Positions 1 to 8,924 of a stretch of DNA of 64,000 bases are shown one piece after another. The notes beneath the pieces were generated by a model that was not told the DNA's origin, did no database searches, and saw only the letters and a list, made by a program, of their open reading frames with translations. The first letter of the stretch is position 1. The number at the start of each line of letters is the position of its first letter. The position numbers and the translations under genes are program-made. This stretch comes from Betaproteobacteria bacterium (GTDB taxonomy: Bacteria; Pseudomonadota; Gammaproteobacteria; Burkholderiales; Ga0077523), in the NCBI GenBank assembly GCA_016125475.1, contig WGLR01000009.1, positions 1 through 64,000 of the forward strand, in the 5' to 3' direction.

Positions 1-1
1 G

Positions 2-1738
2 GTCTCGCTGATCGCCATGGCCGGGTGCAGCCACCCGGCGCCCCGGCTTCCGGTGTCGAGCGCGCATCTGCACGAGAATGCCCAGGCCGCCGGCCTTGCA
101 GAGGGCATTCCTGCCCCGGTCTCGGCACCTGTCGTACCGATGCCCACGGCGCAACCGCGACTGCCGACCTACAGTGTCGTCGTCAACGAAGTCCCCGTGA
201 AGGAACTCCTGTTCGCACTGGCTCGCGACACCAAGCAGAACATCGACATCCACCCGGCCCTCACCGGTCTCGTGAGCCTCAACGCCATCGACGAGACGTT
301 GCCCGCGATCCTGGACCGGATCACCCGCCAGGTGAACGTGAGGTGGAAGCAGGAAGGTCACACGATCTTCGTCGTGCCGGACACGCCCTACGCCAGGACC
401 TATCGCGTCGACTACGTGAACGTGACACGCGAGACGGATTCGACGGTGGCAGTGTCGGGACAGATCGGAACGGTGACCACCGGCACCGGAGGTACAGGCT
501 CGCAAGGGGGAGCGGCGGCCAGCAACAATTCGTCGTCGGCAACGGTGACCACGAAGTCGCGGAATGATTTCTGGGAGACGATGGAGAAAAACATCCGCGG
601 CATCCTGGCAGGCACACGCGCCCAGGCCATGTCCGCGGACGAGCGGGCCGCCCGTGCCGAAGCGGAGAAGGCCCGGCGGGAGGAACGTATCGCTCAGGCC
701 GAAGCCGTTGCACGTGCCGGGCAGAACGCAAAGGATCTGTTCGCGAGCGCGTTCGAGCACCAGGAATCCACGCCTCTGCCCGGCGACATCACGAACGACG
801 TCATCGTCAACTCGGTGGCAGGAACGGTCACCGTACTCGCCACCGAGCGACAGCATCGCCTCGTCCAGGAATACCTCGAGAACGTGACGGCCGCATCCCA
901 GCGTCAGGTGCTGATCGAGGCGACGATCGTCGAGGTCCAGCTTTCGCACGATTACCAGGCCGGCGTCGACTGGGGAAGGATCGCGTCGACGCCCGGGTCG
1001 GGCATCGAGTACAACCAGCAACTGCTGGGAACGACACGACTGAACGACACGCCGTTCACTGCCCTCACGTTCGGCGCTCGCGCGTCGGCCGGAATCTTCG
1101 GCGCGATTCGCCTGCTCGAGCAGTTCGGAACGACGCGCGTGCTCTCGAGCCCGAAAGTGATGGCCATCAACAACCAGACGGCACTGCTGAAGGTCGTGCG
1201 CAACGAGGTCTACTTCCAGGTCCAGCAGCAGACATCCCAGGCGGCAAATACCGGAACCCTCCAATCCACGACGACCATCGCCAGGACCGTGCCGATCGGA
1301 CTGGTGATGGCCCTGACACCGCAGATCAACGAGTCCGGCGTCGTCACCCTGACGGTGCGACCGACCGTGACGAGCGAGGTGGGGCGCGCCATCGACCCGA
1401 ATCCGGCTCTCCAGATAGAGAACTCCGTCCCGATCGTGGAGATCCGCGAGATCGAGTCGGTGCTCCAGCTGGCCAGTGGACAGACGGCGATTCTCGGTGG
1501 CCTGATCAAGGACCAGATCCAGCGCAATCGCGATCAGGTGCCCGGCGTCGGAAATACTCGGGCAGGCGATCTGTTCGCCTACCGGAACGACCAGTCCTCC
1601 AAGACCGAGCTCGTAATCTTCCTCCGGCCCACGGTCGTGAAGAACCCGTCCATCGACTTCGGGGATCTGCGTTTCCTCAGGACTCAGCTGCCCAGGGCCG
1701 AGGAGTTCGGTTCGTCGGATACCTCGACGTCACGATGA
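2..1738 (+). CDS. mshL: MSHA-type pilus secretin MshL (5' end cut by window)
   Basis: Outer-membrane secretin of an MSHA-type pilus, the pore through which the fibre passes. The frame is open to the left edge: upstream of the first ATG (17) it reads VSLIA, giving VSLIAMAGC, a lipobox-like end of a lipoprotein signal, so the true start lies before base 1. Visible order (numbered from the ATG at 17): an N0/STN-like domain (about residues 55-122), a Gly/Ser-rich linker, a charged coiled-coil (about 205-240), an N1-like domain (NDVIVNSVAGTVTVLATE), then the C-terminal secretin domain with the family signature VPGVGNTRAGDLFAYR and LVIFLRPTVV. The stop overlaps the next gene (ATGA). Family assignment is firm; the Msh rather than Gsp/Pil name rests on gene order. 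Confidence 0.9.
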   Translation, partial: VSLIAMAGCSHPAPRLPVSSAHLHENAQAAGLAEGIPAPVSAPVVPMPTAQPRLPTYSVVVNEVPVKELLFALARDTKQNIDIHPALTGLVSLNAIDETLPAILDRITRQVNVRWKQEGHTIFVVPDTPYARTYRVDYVNVTRETDSTVAVSGQIGTVTTGTGGTGSQGGAAASNNSSSATVTTKSRNDFWETMEKNIRGILAGTRAQAMSADERAARAEAEKARREERIAQAEAVARAGQNAKDLFASAFEHQESTPLPGDITNDVIVNSVAGTVTVLATERQHRLVQEYLENVTAASQRQVLIEATIVEVQLSHDYQAGVDWGRIASTPGSGIEYNQQLLGTTRLNDTPFTALTFGARASAGIFGAIRLLEQFGTTRVLSSPKVMAINNQTALLKVVRNEVYFQVQQQTSQAANTGTLQSTTTIARTVPIGLVMALTPQINESGVVTLTVRPTVTSEVGRAIDPNPALQIENSVPIVEIREIESVLQLASGQTAILGGLIKDQIQRNRDQVPGVGNTRAGDLFAYRNDQSSKTELVIFLRPTVVKNPSIDFGDLRFLRTQLPRAEEFGSSDTSTSR

Positions 1739-3125
1739 GCCTCCTGCTCAAGGCCCTTCAGCGAGCCTCCACGTCGCGTGACGCGGCGACCGCGGCGTCC
1801 CCGGGAAACGGCCTCGGCGATACGGACGCGGGAACGAAGGGACACCGTTCGCCTGTCACCCAGCGAGCACGCATCGCCTCCGCGCCCGCACGCGGGCCCC
1901 GCCAGGACGATCTGTCCGACGTGCTGACGCAGCGCGATGGAAGCGGCCGCGTACCCCGCGATGCCCGCTTCAGCGTCACCGAGTGGATACGGGACAACCC
2001 CGTTCACGCATTTGCTCTTGCAGGGTTGAGCTTCCTCGCTCTGTATTTCGTCTACGTGTTCCTGATCATCAACTACCCGGGACTTTTCACGCGTACTCGC
2101 GCGGTCGGCGCCCCCCCCTCGCCCAGTCCGGCAGCGTGTCATCCCGTCGCGCCGACACCCGCGCCACGACCCTGGCGACAAGGCAGCCCGCTGACGCACC
2201 GTCCGCGCCCATGCCGAGTCTCACCCCTGACCCCGCGACGGATACCGGAGCATCGGAACCGGAAAACACCGCTTCCGAGACGGAAAATCCGCCGGCTGTG
2301 CCAGAGGAAGTCACAAGAAACGACCCTGCGCGCCCTGTCACCCCTCCGTCCCCGGACGCGAACCGCGCACGTCGGGTCGCCCCCTCCCCGGCATCGCCCG
2401 CGCACAAGACAGCCGGAGTCCGTCGACCTGCCGGTGCGTCCGCCTCCACACCACGCAGGACAGGACCGGAGCGGATCCCAGCCCGGACACCGACGGCAGT
2501 TGCCGACGCGCACGAGCGTGTCCGCTTCCGGCGCACGGAAGCGGGCGACGTCACTGCCCGCCAGCTCGACGACGCATATGCGTCTCTCCGGAAGGGCCGG
2601 ATCGGCGACGCGAAGGACACCTACGAGCGCGTCCTCGCGAAGGACCCACGAAACATCGACGCGCTTCTCGGCGATGCGGCCGTGCAATGGCACGAGGGCC
2701 AATCGAAACTGGCAGCGGAGACCTACTACAAGGTCCTGGAACTCGACCCCGAGAATGCCGCAGCCCAGGCGGGTCTCATCGGACTGGTGGGACAGGTCGA
2801 CCCCATCGCGAGTGAATCGCGTCTGAAGCAGCTGATCGCGAGGAATCCGTCGGGGTTCCTCTACACGGCTCTCGGCAATGCCTACGCGGAACAGGGGCGA
2901 TGGCCGGTGGCCCAGCAAGCCTACTTCCAGGCCTTCCAGCTGGATCCGGCGAACCCCGACTGCGCGTTCAACCTGGCCGTCGGGCTGGACCGGATCGGCC
3001 AGTCGAAGATCGCCCTTTCCTACTATCGCCAGGCCCTCGACCTCGCCCGTGCAAAAGGCTATGCGGGTTTCGACACGCACCAGGCCGCCGCACGGATCGA
3101 GCGGATCGAGCGCGCCGTAGAATGA
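1735..3125 (+). CDS. MshN-like TPR membrane protein, split by a frameshift
   Basis: Probable pilus-assembly TPR protein anchored in the inner membrane. The N-terminal frame (ATG 1735, MSLLLKALQ) has one membrane helix at about residues 91-113. The C-terminal frame carries a Pro/Ala/Thr-rich linker and TPR repeats (YASLRKGRIGDAKDTYERVL and following), ending at 3125. The two halves are in different frames. Each looks real only on its own side of a run of eight C at 2111-2118: the first frame turns Arg/Pro-rich after it, and the second is nonsense before it. One extra C would join them into a protein of about 463 aa. It is either a sequencing/assembly error, a true mutation, or -1 slippage. It overlaps both neighbours by 4 bp (ATGA), as in a tight operon. 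Confidence 0.7.
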
Positions 3126-4873
3126 CCGTCATGGCCGTCACTCCCCTGAAACCCAATGCCAAGACTCCGGAACCGAGGCGTCGCGATCGCCTCGGCGAGG
3201 TACTCGTGCAGCAGGGCCTGATCACTCGCGACCAGCTCCGCATCGCGCTGACGGAACAGCGCACCCAGAAGGTTCCGCTCGGCCGGCTGCTGGTGCGCCT
3301 GGGGTTCGTGACCGAAGGGGTCATTCGCGACATCATGGCCCGGTCGATCGGCCAGGAAGCGATAGATCTGGCCCAGGTCGTCGTGGATGCCGAAGCCCTC
3401 AAGCTCGTCCCGCAGGAGTTCGCCCGCCGTCACCACGTGCTGCCGATCGCGTTCGACTCCCAGACCCGGACGCTCGTCGTCGCGATCACGGAGATGTTCA
3501 ACGTGGTCGTCACGGACCAGCTGCGCGCCTCACTTCCCCCCGACATCCAGCTGCGCACCCTGCTCGCCGGGGAGGCGCAGCTCGAAGAGTACATCGATCA
3601 CTTCTACGGATTCGAACTGTCCGTGGACGGGATCCTCAGGGAAATCGAAACGGGCGAACTCGACTGGCAGAGCCTGCAGGTCGGCGGGGACGAGTACACC
3701 CAGCCGATCGTCCGTCTCGTGGGTGCCCTGCTCGTCGATGCCGTGAAGCGTGGCGCGTCCGACATTCACTTCGAACCCGAGGCGTCGTTCCTGAGGATCC
3801 GCTACCGGATAGATGGTGTTCTGGAGCAGGTTCGCAGTCTGCACAAGAACTACTGGCCGGGGATAGCCGTGCGCCTGAAAGTGGTCAGCGGCATGAACAT
3901 CGCCGAACTGCGGGCGCCCCAGGACGGACGATTCTCGCTGACGCTGAACGGGCGGCCGGTGGACTTTCGTGCCTCGAGTCACCCGACCATCTATGGCGAG
4001 AACATCGTCCTGCGGGTGCTCGATCGCGAAAAGTCGATCATCGGCCTCGAACAGATGCGGCTGCCCGCCCCCACGGTCAACCGGCTGAACGTGATGCTGG
4101 CCCGACCGGAGGGCATCCTCATCATCACCGGCCCCACGGGCAGCGGCAAGACCACGACACTCTATTCGCTGCTGTCCCAGGTCAACGTCGAGGGCGTCAA
4201 TATCATGACGCTCGAGGATCCGGTCGAATATCCGGTGGCGCTGATGCGCCAGACATCCGTGAGCGAAGCTGCGAAACTGGATTTCGCCAATGGCATCCGC
4301 TCGATCATGCGGCAGGATCCGGACATCATCCTCGTGGGTGAGATCAGGGACAGGGATACGGCGGACATGGCATTCAGAGCCGCCATGACCGGCCACCAGG
4401 TTTTCACGACGCTGCACACGAACTCGGCGCTGGGTACCTTTCCGCGCCTGCTCGACATCGGCATTCTTCCCGACATCATCGCGGGCAACGTCATCGGGGT
4501 GATCGCGCAACGGCTTGCACGCGTGCTCTGTCCGCACTGCAAGAGCGAGTACCGCCCCTCTCTGGAGGAAAAGCACATTCTGGGACTGCCTCCCGAGAGC
4601 ACGGCCACCCTCTTCCGCCAGCACGAAGGCGGGTGCCGACAGTGCAACCACCGGGGATACAAGGGACGAATCGCCGTGATGGAGATACTCCCGATGGATG
4701 CCGACCTCGACGAACTCGTGGCACGGCGTGCGACCGCCCGGGAGATGAGACGGGTCGCCATGGAAAAAGGTTTCAGGCCCCTCGCGGAAGTCGGGATCGA
4801 GCGCGTGCTGGAAGGGACGACCAGCCTTGCGGAACTGTCGCGCGCCGTGGACCTCACGGGGCGCCTGCTCTAG
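3122..4873 (+). CDS. mshE: MSHA pilus assembly ATPase MshE (GspE/PilB family)
   Basis: Cytoplasmic hexameric ATPase that drives pilus extension. 583 aa. The N-terminal MshEN/T2SSE-N domain (about 20-165; RLGEVLVQQGLITRDQL) is the region that binds cyclic di-GMP in family members. The catalytic half has Walker A GPTGSGKTT at about 337, an Asp box, Walker B (ILVGEIRD), a His box (FTTLHTN), and a zinc motif CPHC with CRQC at about 470-510. The frame is open further upstream, but ATG 3122 overlaps the previous stop as ATGA and begins the conserved sequence; ATG 3131 is an alternative. It lies between the TPR gene and the GspF-like platform. Whether this copy binds cyclic di-GMP cannot be judged from sequence alone. 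Confidence 0.92.
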   Translation: MTVMAVTPLKPNAKTPEPRRRDRLGEVLVQQGLITRDQLRIALTEQRTQKVPLGRLLVRLGFVTEGVIRDIMARSIGQEAIDLAQVVVDAEALKLVPQEFARRHHVLPIAFDSQTRTLVVAITEMFNVVVTDQLRASLPPDIQLRTLLAGEAQLEEYIDHFYGFELSVDGILREIETGELDWQSLQVGGDEYTQPIVRLVGALLVDAVKRGASDIHFEPEASFLRIRYRIDGVLEQVRSLHKNYWPGIAVRLKVVSGMNIAELRAPQDGRFSLTLNGRPVDFRASSHPTIYGENIVLRVLDREKSIIGLEQMRLPAPTVNRLNVMLARPEGILIITGPTGSGKTTTLYSLLSQVNVEGVNIMTLEDPVEYPVALMRQTSVSEAAKLDFANGIRSIMRQDPDIILVGEIRDRDTADMAFRAAMTGHQVFTTLHTNSALGTFPRLLDIGILPDIIAGNVIGVIAQRLARVLCPHCKSEYRPSLEEKHILGLPPESTATLFRQHEGGCRQCNHRGYKGRIAVMEILPMDADLDELVARRATAREMRRVAMEKGFRPLAEVGIERVLEGTTSLAELSRAVDLTGRLL

Positions 4874-4941
4874 CGGTCACGGCATCTGCTGTCCTCCCGG
4901 CGACCCAAGCAACCGGCTAGTCACGAGAACCACGAGTCGAC

Positions 4942-6144
4942 ATGCCAGTATTTCGCTACAAGGCCATGGATCCTCAGGGCAACCTGGCACGCGGGAAGCT
5001 CGACGCGATCAACGACGTCGACCTGGAACTGCGACTTCGCCGCATGGGGCTCGATCTCATCACCTTTCGCGAGCTGCGCAGCGGCGACAGTGCACGCGGC
5101 GGAGGCGTCGATCGCAAGGAACTGATCAACTTCTGCTTCGACATGGAACACATCAATCGCGCCGGCATTCCGCTGCTCGAGGGTCTCCGGGACCTGCGCG
5201 ACAGTATCGAGCGGTCCCGTTTCAAGCAGATCATTTCCGCGCTCATGGAAGACATCCAGGGCGAAAAGATGCTGTCGCAGGCGATGGCCCAGTTCCCGAA
5301 GGTTTTCGACCCGGTCTTCGTGAGCCTGGTCGCAGCCGGCGAACAGACCGGCCGGCTCCCGGACGTGTTCGAGAACCTTTCGAAGTCGCTCAGGTGGCAG
5401 GACGAACTCGCAGCCGAAACGAAGAAGCTGCTGATCTATCCGACCATGCTCCTGATACTCACGATCGGAGTGTCGCTGTTCCTTCTGATGTACCTCGTGC
5501 CGCAACTGGTCGGCGTGCTCAGGACGATGCGCATCGAACTGCCCGTGCAGACGAGGATCCTCATCGCCACCTCGGATTTCGCGATGGAATACTGGTGGGT
5601 GATCATCGGCTTGCCCGTAATCGTGGTGTCGACACTCGCGATCCTGGTCCGCACGGACCCCCGCGCGCGCTACCTCGCAGATCTCGCGAAGCTGCGGTTG
5701 CCCGTCATCGGACCACTCCTGCAGAAGATCATTCTCGCCCGCTTCGCCAACTTTTTCGGACTCATGTACCAGTCCGGCATCTCCATCCTGGACGCCCTCC
5801 GCACGAGTGAGGGCATCGTCGGGAACGCGGTGATCGCGGAGGGACTGAGAAGCGCGTGGCAGCAGATCAATTCCGGCGAACCCATGTCGGACAGCTTCCA
5901 GCGTCTCGGCCTGTTTCCGCCCCTCGTGATTCGCATGCTGAGGGTCGGCGAAAGCACCGGCGCACTCGACACGGCACTGTTCAACGTGAACTACTTCTAT
6001 GGCCGTGACGTACGGGAGGGTGTCGAGCGCGCGCTCAAGGTGATGGGCCCGGCGCTCAACCTCATACTCGGCGTGCTCATGGCACTCATCCTGTTCTCGA
6101 TTCTCACGCCGATCTACGAAATGATCGGCAAGCTCAAGTTCTGA
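4942..6144 (+). CDS. mshG: MSHA pilus inner-membrane platform protein MshG (GspF/PilC family)
   Basis: Polytopic inner-membrane protein on which the pilus assembles, the partner of the ATPase upstream. 400 aa, the usual length. It has two T2SSF domains (about 65-190 and 268-390), each with the family pattern (FKQIISALMEDIQGEKMLSQ; FANFFGLMYQSGISILDALR) and glutamate-containing AAGEQTG and RVGESTG turns. Hydrophobic helices lie near 170-195, 215-240 and 370-392. A 68-base gap separates it from mshE. Its stop is one base from the next ATG. The N-terminal VFRYKAMDPQGN motif is typical for the family. Confidence 0.92.
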   Translation: MPVFRYKAMDPQGNLARGKLDAINDVDLELRLRRMGLDLITFRELRSGDSARGGGVDRKELINFCFDMEHINRAGIPLLEGLRDLRDSIERSRFKQIISALMEDIQGEKMLSQAMAQFPKVFDPVFVSLVAAGEQTGRLPDVFENLSKSLRWQDELAAETKKLLIYPTMLLILTIGVSLFLLMYLVPQLVGVLRTMRIELPVQTRILIATSDFAMEYWWVIIGLPVIVVSTLAILVRTDPRARYLADLAKLRLPVIGPLLQKIILARFANFFGLMYQSGISILDALRTSEGIVGNAVIAEGLRSAWQQINSGEPMSDSFQRLGLFPPLVIRMLRVGESTGALDTALFNVNYFYGRDVREGVERALKVMGPALNLILGVLMALILFSILTPIYEMIGKLKF

Positions 6145-6145
6145 C

Positions 6146-7702
6146 ATGATGACGGGATCGAGACTCCTCGTTTGCGTGTCTTCGGCGGGCGTGTCGGCAG
6201 CCCTCTGGCGTGGACGGATCACCAATTACTGGGAGTACGCCGCCGATCAGGACGGCGAGGAAGACTTCGCCGAGATGCTGGCGGCGATCGGCACAGCGCC
6301 GGTTTATCTCATCGTCGATTCTGTCGAGGAAGACTACCGCTTCGAAACCCTCCCGCACGCCCTCGGGGCGGACCGCCGGGCAATGGTCGCCCGCAAGCTT
6401 CGTCAGCTATACCGGTCCACACCGTTCATGGCCGCGCGCCTTCTCGGCAGGGAGGCCGGGAACCGGCGCGACGACCGCTATCTGTTCACCGCCCTGACCG
6501 ACGTCGAGATCATCGAACCATGGATCGCTGCCGTCGAGAGCAGAGGACTCCCCATTGCGGGCGTGTTCGCCGTCCCGACGGTCACGCCGGCAGTCCTGAA
6601 ACCGCTCAGGCTTCGAGCGGGGAAATTGCTGGCAGTCTCGAAGCATTCGGCCGGACTCCGCCAGACGTTCCTCGAGAACGGTCACTTCCGCTTTTCCCGA
6701 CTGACACCGTTTCGCGGCGTCCACACGGAGGCACACGATTCCACGTTCGCGTCGGAAATCGCGAACACGAGGCTGTACCTGAATGCCCTGCAGGCCACGA
6801 GCACCGACGAGATCGTCGACGTCGTCCTGCTCGATCACGACGACTCGCTCGAAGGTCTCTATCGCGCCGTGCTCGCGAATCCGGAAGGAATCAGGGTCCG
6901 ACGCATTGCACGGGACGACATCGTCGACCAGTTGAAGCTCGCACCGGAACTCCTCGCGAGCAAGGACGCCCTGCACCTTCACCTCCTGTCGCGGTTCATA
7001 CCCGTCGAGAACCTGGCACCTGCCTCCCTGCGTCAAAGATTCCGGATCCATCAGGCCAGCCGGGTCGTCTACGTCGCCGCCGCCGCTGCGGCACTCGTCG
7101 CAGGAGCCTGGCTCCTGCTCGACATGCATCGTTCGGCCAGCATCGAACGGGAAGCCTCCGAAGCAGCTCTGGAAACGTCTCGCTACCAGACCATGTACGC
7201 GGAACTCACGCGTGAATTCCCCGCCTCTCCCGTGAGTGCCACCGTTCTCAAGCAGACCGTGGACGCGTTCGATCGCCTGCGCGAGACTGCACGCACACCC
7301 GAGACCCTGTTCCGTGATGTCAGCCAGGCTCTCGCGTCGCAGCCAGCGCTTCGCCTCAACGGGATCGAGTGGCGATTCGCGCGATTCACCGACATCGGGA
7401 ATGCCTTCAACGGTACGGGGGGGCAGTTCGTGCCGCGCGGAACGCCCCGGCGACAGGCAGGACGGATCCTGGGAGAAGTTCACCCGTTTTCCGGGGACTA
7501 TCGTCAGGCGATCGGCACGATCCGGGAATTCGCGGACGAGCTGCGCCGGGTGCCAGGCGTCACGGAAACCAGAATCGTCAAGCTTCCACTGGATGACAGT
7601 TCAAAGCAGAGCCTGTCGGGAACCACCTCGACGCAGACGAGAGCCGCCGTGGGCGCCCAGTTCGAGATCATCGTCGGCTTTCGCGAGGTCGGGGCGCGAT
7701 GA
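6146..7702 (+). CDS. MshI-like pilus biogenesis protein (GspL / PilM-PilN fusion type)
   Basis: Predicted bitopic inner-membrane assembly protein, 518 aa. Residues 1-300 look like the actin-like PilM/GspL cytoplasmic domain. One transmembrane helix follows at about 307-326 (VVYVAAAAAALVAGAWLLL). The C-terminal 190 residues are periplasmic, with a coiled-coil start and a PilN/GspL-like alpha-beta fold. This PilM plus PilN layout in one chain matches GspL and MshI. It sits one base after mshG and shares ATGA with the next gene. Sequence divergence is high, so the name depends on order and topology. ATG 6149 is an equally possible start. Confidence 0.75.
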   Translation: MMTGSRLLVCVSSAGVSAALWRGRITNYWEYAADQDGEEDFAEMLAAIGTAPVYLIVDSVEEDYRFETLPHALGADRRAMVARKLRQLYRSTPFMAARLLGREAGNRRDDRYLFTALTDVEIIEPWIAAVESRGLPIAGVFAVPTVTPAVLKPLRLRAGKLLAVSKHSAGLRQTFLENGHFRFSRLTPFRGVHTEAHDSTFASEIANTRLYLNALQATSTDEIVDVVLLDHDDSLEGLYRAVLANPEGIRVRRIARDDIVDQLKLAPELLASKDALHLHLLSRFIPVENLAPASLRQRFRIHQASRVVYVAAAAAALVAGAWLLLDMHRSASIEREASEAALETSRYQTMYAELTREFPASPVSATVLKQTVDAFDRLRETARTPETLFRDVSQALASQPALRLNGIEWRFARFTDIGNAFNGTGGQFVPRGTPRRQAGRILGEVHPFSGDYRQAIGTIREFADELRRVPGVTETRIVKLPLDDSSKQSLSGTTSTQTRAAVGAQFEIIVGFREVGAR

Positions 7703-8310
7703 AGAACGGACGGCTCGCGCCGCTCTACCTGCCGGGGGCTCTGCTCCTTCTGAGTCTGCTCGTCGGGTCGATCTCCGTGTACTACGCGGAATCGCGCGTT
7801 TCACTCGCTGACCGAACCCTCCAGACCAGGCAGCGCGACCTGTCCGCGGCCATGCGCAAGCACGCCAACGCCGGCCTCGAGAAGGACATCCTGAAGCGAT
7901 TCATGGGCACCTACGCATCCCTCGAGAAGGTCGGTTTCGTCGGCGCGGAGCAGCGCATCAACTGGATCGACAGCCTGCGGGTCGCCAATCAGGAAGCCGG
8001 GCTGTTCGGCGTCGAATACCAGATAGGCCAGCAGGAACCTTTCATCTGGGGTGCGGAACTGGGGCTCGACAATCTGCACATGCGGCAGTCCCTGATGACG
8101 GTGAAAGTGCCGCTCCTGCACGAAGGGGATCTGATGAGATTCTTTCGTCTGCTGGCGGCTCAGCGCGCGGGTGTTTTCCTGATGCATTCGTGCACCCTTT
8201 CCAGACTCGGTCAGGACGGCATGCACGGAGCGCACGCCAATATTCTTGCGGAATGCGATCTCTTCTGGATCACCGTGCCGGAAACGGAGTCCGAAGGGAG
8301 GACGCAATGA
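7699..8310 (+). CDS. MshJ-like pilus assembly protein (PilO/GspM type)
   Basis: 203 aa inner-membrane protein with one N-terminal helix (about residues 7-26, LYLPGALLLLSLLVGSISVY), a coiled-coil-prone periplasmic segment (about 27-80), and a small C-terminal alpha-beta domain. Size, topology and place after the GspL-like gene match PilO/GspM/MshJ, which pairs with the upstream protein to align the periplasmic part of the machine. The ATG overlaps the previous stop (ATGA at 7699), and its own stop overlaps the next start in the same way. I could not pick out an invariant motif. Confidence 0.65.
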   Translation: MKNGRLAPLYLPGALLLLSLLVGSISVYYAESRVSLADRTLQTRQRDLSAAMRKHANAGLEKDILKRFMGTYASLEKVGFVGAEQRINWIDSLRVANQEAGLFGVEYQIGQQEPFIWGAELGLDNLHMRQSLMTVKVPLLHEGDLMRFFRLLAAQRAGVFLMHSCTLSRLGQDGMHGAHANILAECDLFWITVPETESEGRTQ

Positions 8311-8924
8311 GAGGCGCACCCGCTCGCCGGCGCGGTTCGGGACCGGCACGTCTCCGGCAGATCCGGACGTTCTGGGTGTTGCTGCTGCTGGGTATGGGCG
8401 CAGGCGCAGCCAGCGCCGACGAACCTCTCGGGCGCCTCTTCTTCACGCCGGCCGAGCGCGCGCAACTGGATGCAGCTAGGGAACGAGCCATTGCGAACGC
8501 CCGTCACCCCGAGAAGCAGCCCGTGAACGAACGTCCGAAGACACCTTCACCACGGACGATGACGCTAGACGGAGTCGTACGTCGCAGCGACGGCGAGACA
8601 ACCGTGTGGGTGAACGGCGCACCCGTCGAAAGCGGGACCGGCAGAAGCGACGTCACCGTCCATCGGGTGGAACGGAATTCCGTCGGGATCCGACTTCCCG
8701 ACACTGGCCGGAGCGTACGCATCAAGGTGGGCCAGACCGTGGAAGCGACGTCCGGACGCGTCGAGGATAGCTTCAACCGGACACCGCCCGACCCTCGTGG
8801 TTCTGCGGATGGAAGCGACGCTCCCGCCAGGGAAGGTGCGCGTGCTGACGCGCCGCCTCGTGGTGCCGGCGACGACGCGACCGGTTCGGAGACCGACGCA
8901 GAGGTCGAGGATGAACGTCCGTGA
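8307..8924 (+). CDS. MshK-like periplasmic pilus biogenesis protein
   Basis: 205 aa. An Arg-rich N-terminus and hydrophobic stretch (TFWVLLLLGMGAGAASA, about 20-36) form a signal peptide with a likely cut after ASA. The mature part begins DEPLGRLFFTPAERAQLDAA, a segment typical of MshK/PilP-like proteins in MSHA loci. A short beta-rich domain follows (LDGVVRRSDGETTVWVNGAP ... IRIKVGQTV), then a disordered acidic tail. The frame is open upstream, but ATG 8307 overlaps the previous stop (ATGA). Likely role: linking the inner-membrane complex to the secretin. The final 14 bases overlap the next gene. Confidence 0.65.
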   Translation: MRGAPARRRGSGPARLRQIRTFWVLLLLGMGAGAASADEPLGRLFFTPAERAQLDAARERAIANARHPEKQPVNERPKTPSPRTMTLDGVVRRSDGETTVWVNGAPVESGTGRSDVTVHRVERNSVGIRLPDTGRSVRIKVGQTVEATSGRVEDSFNRTPPDPRGSADGSDAPAREGARADAPPRGAGDDATGSETDAEVEDERP

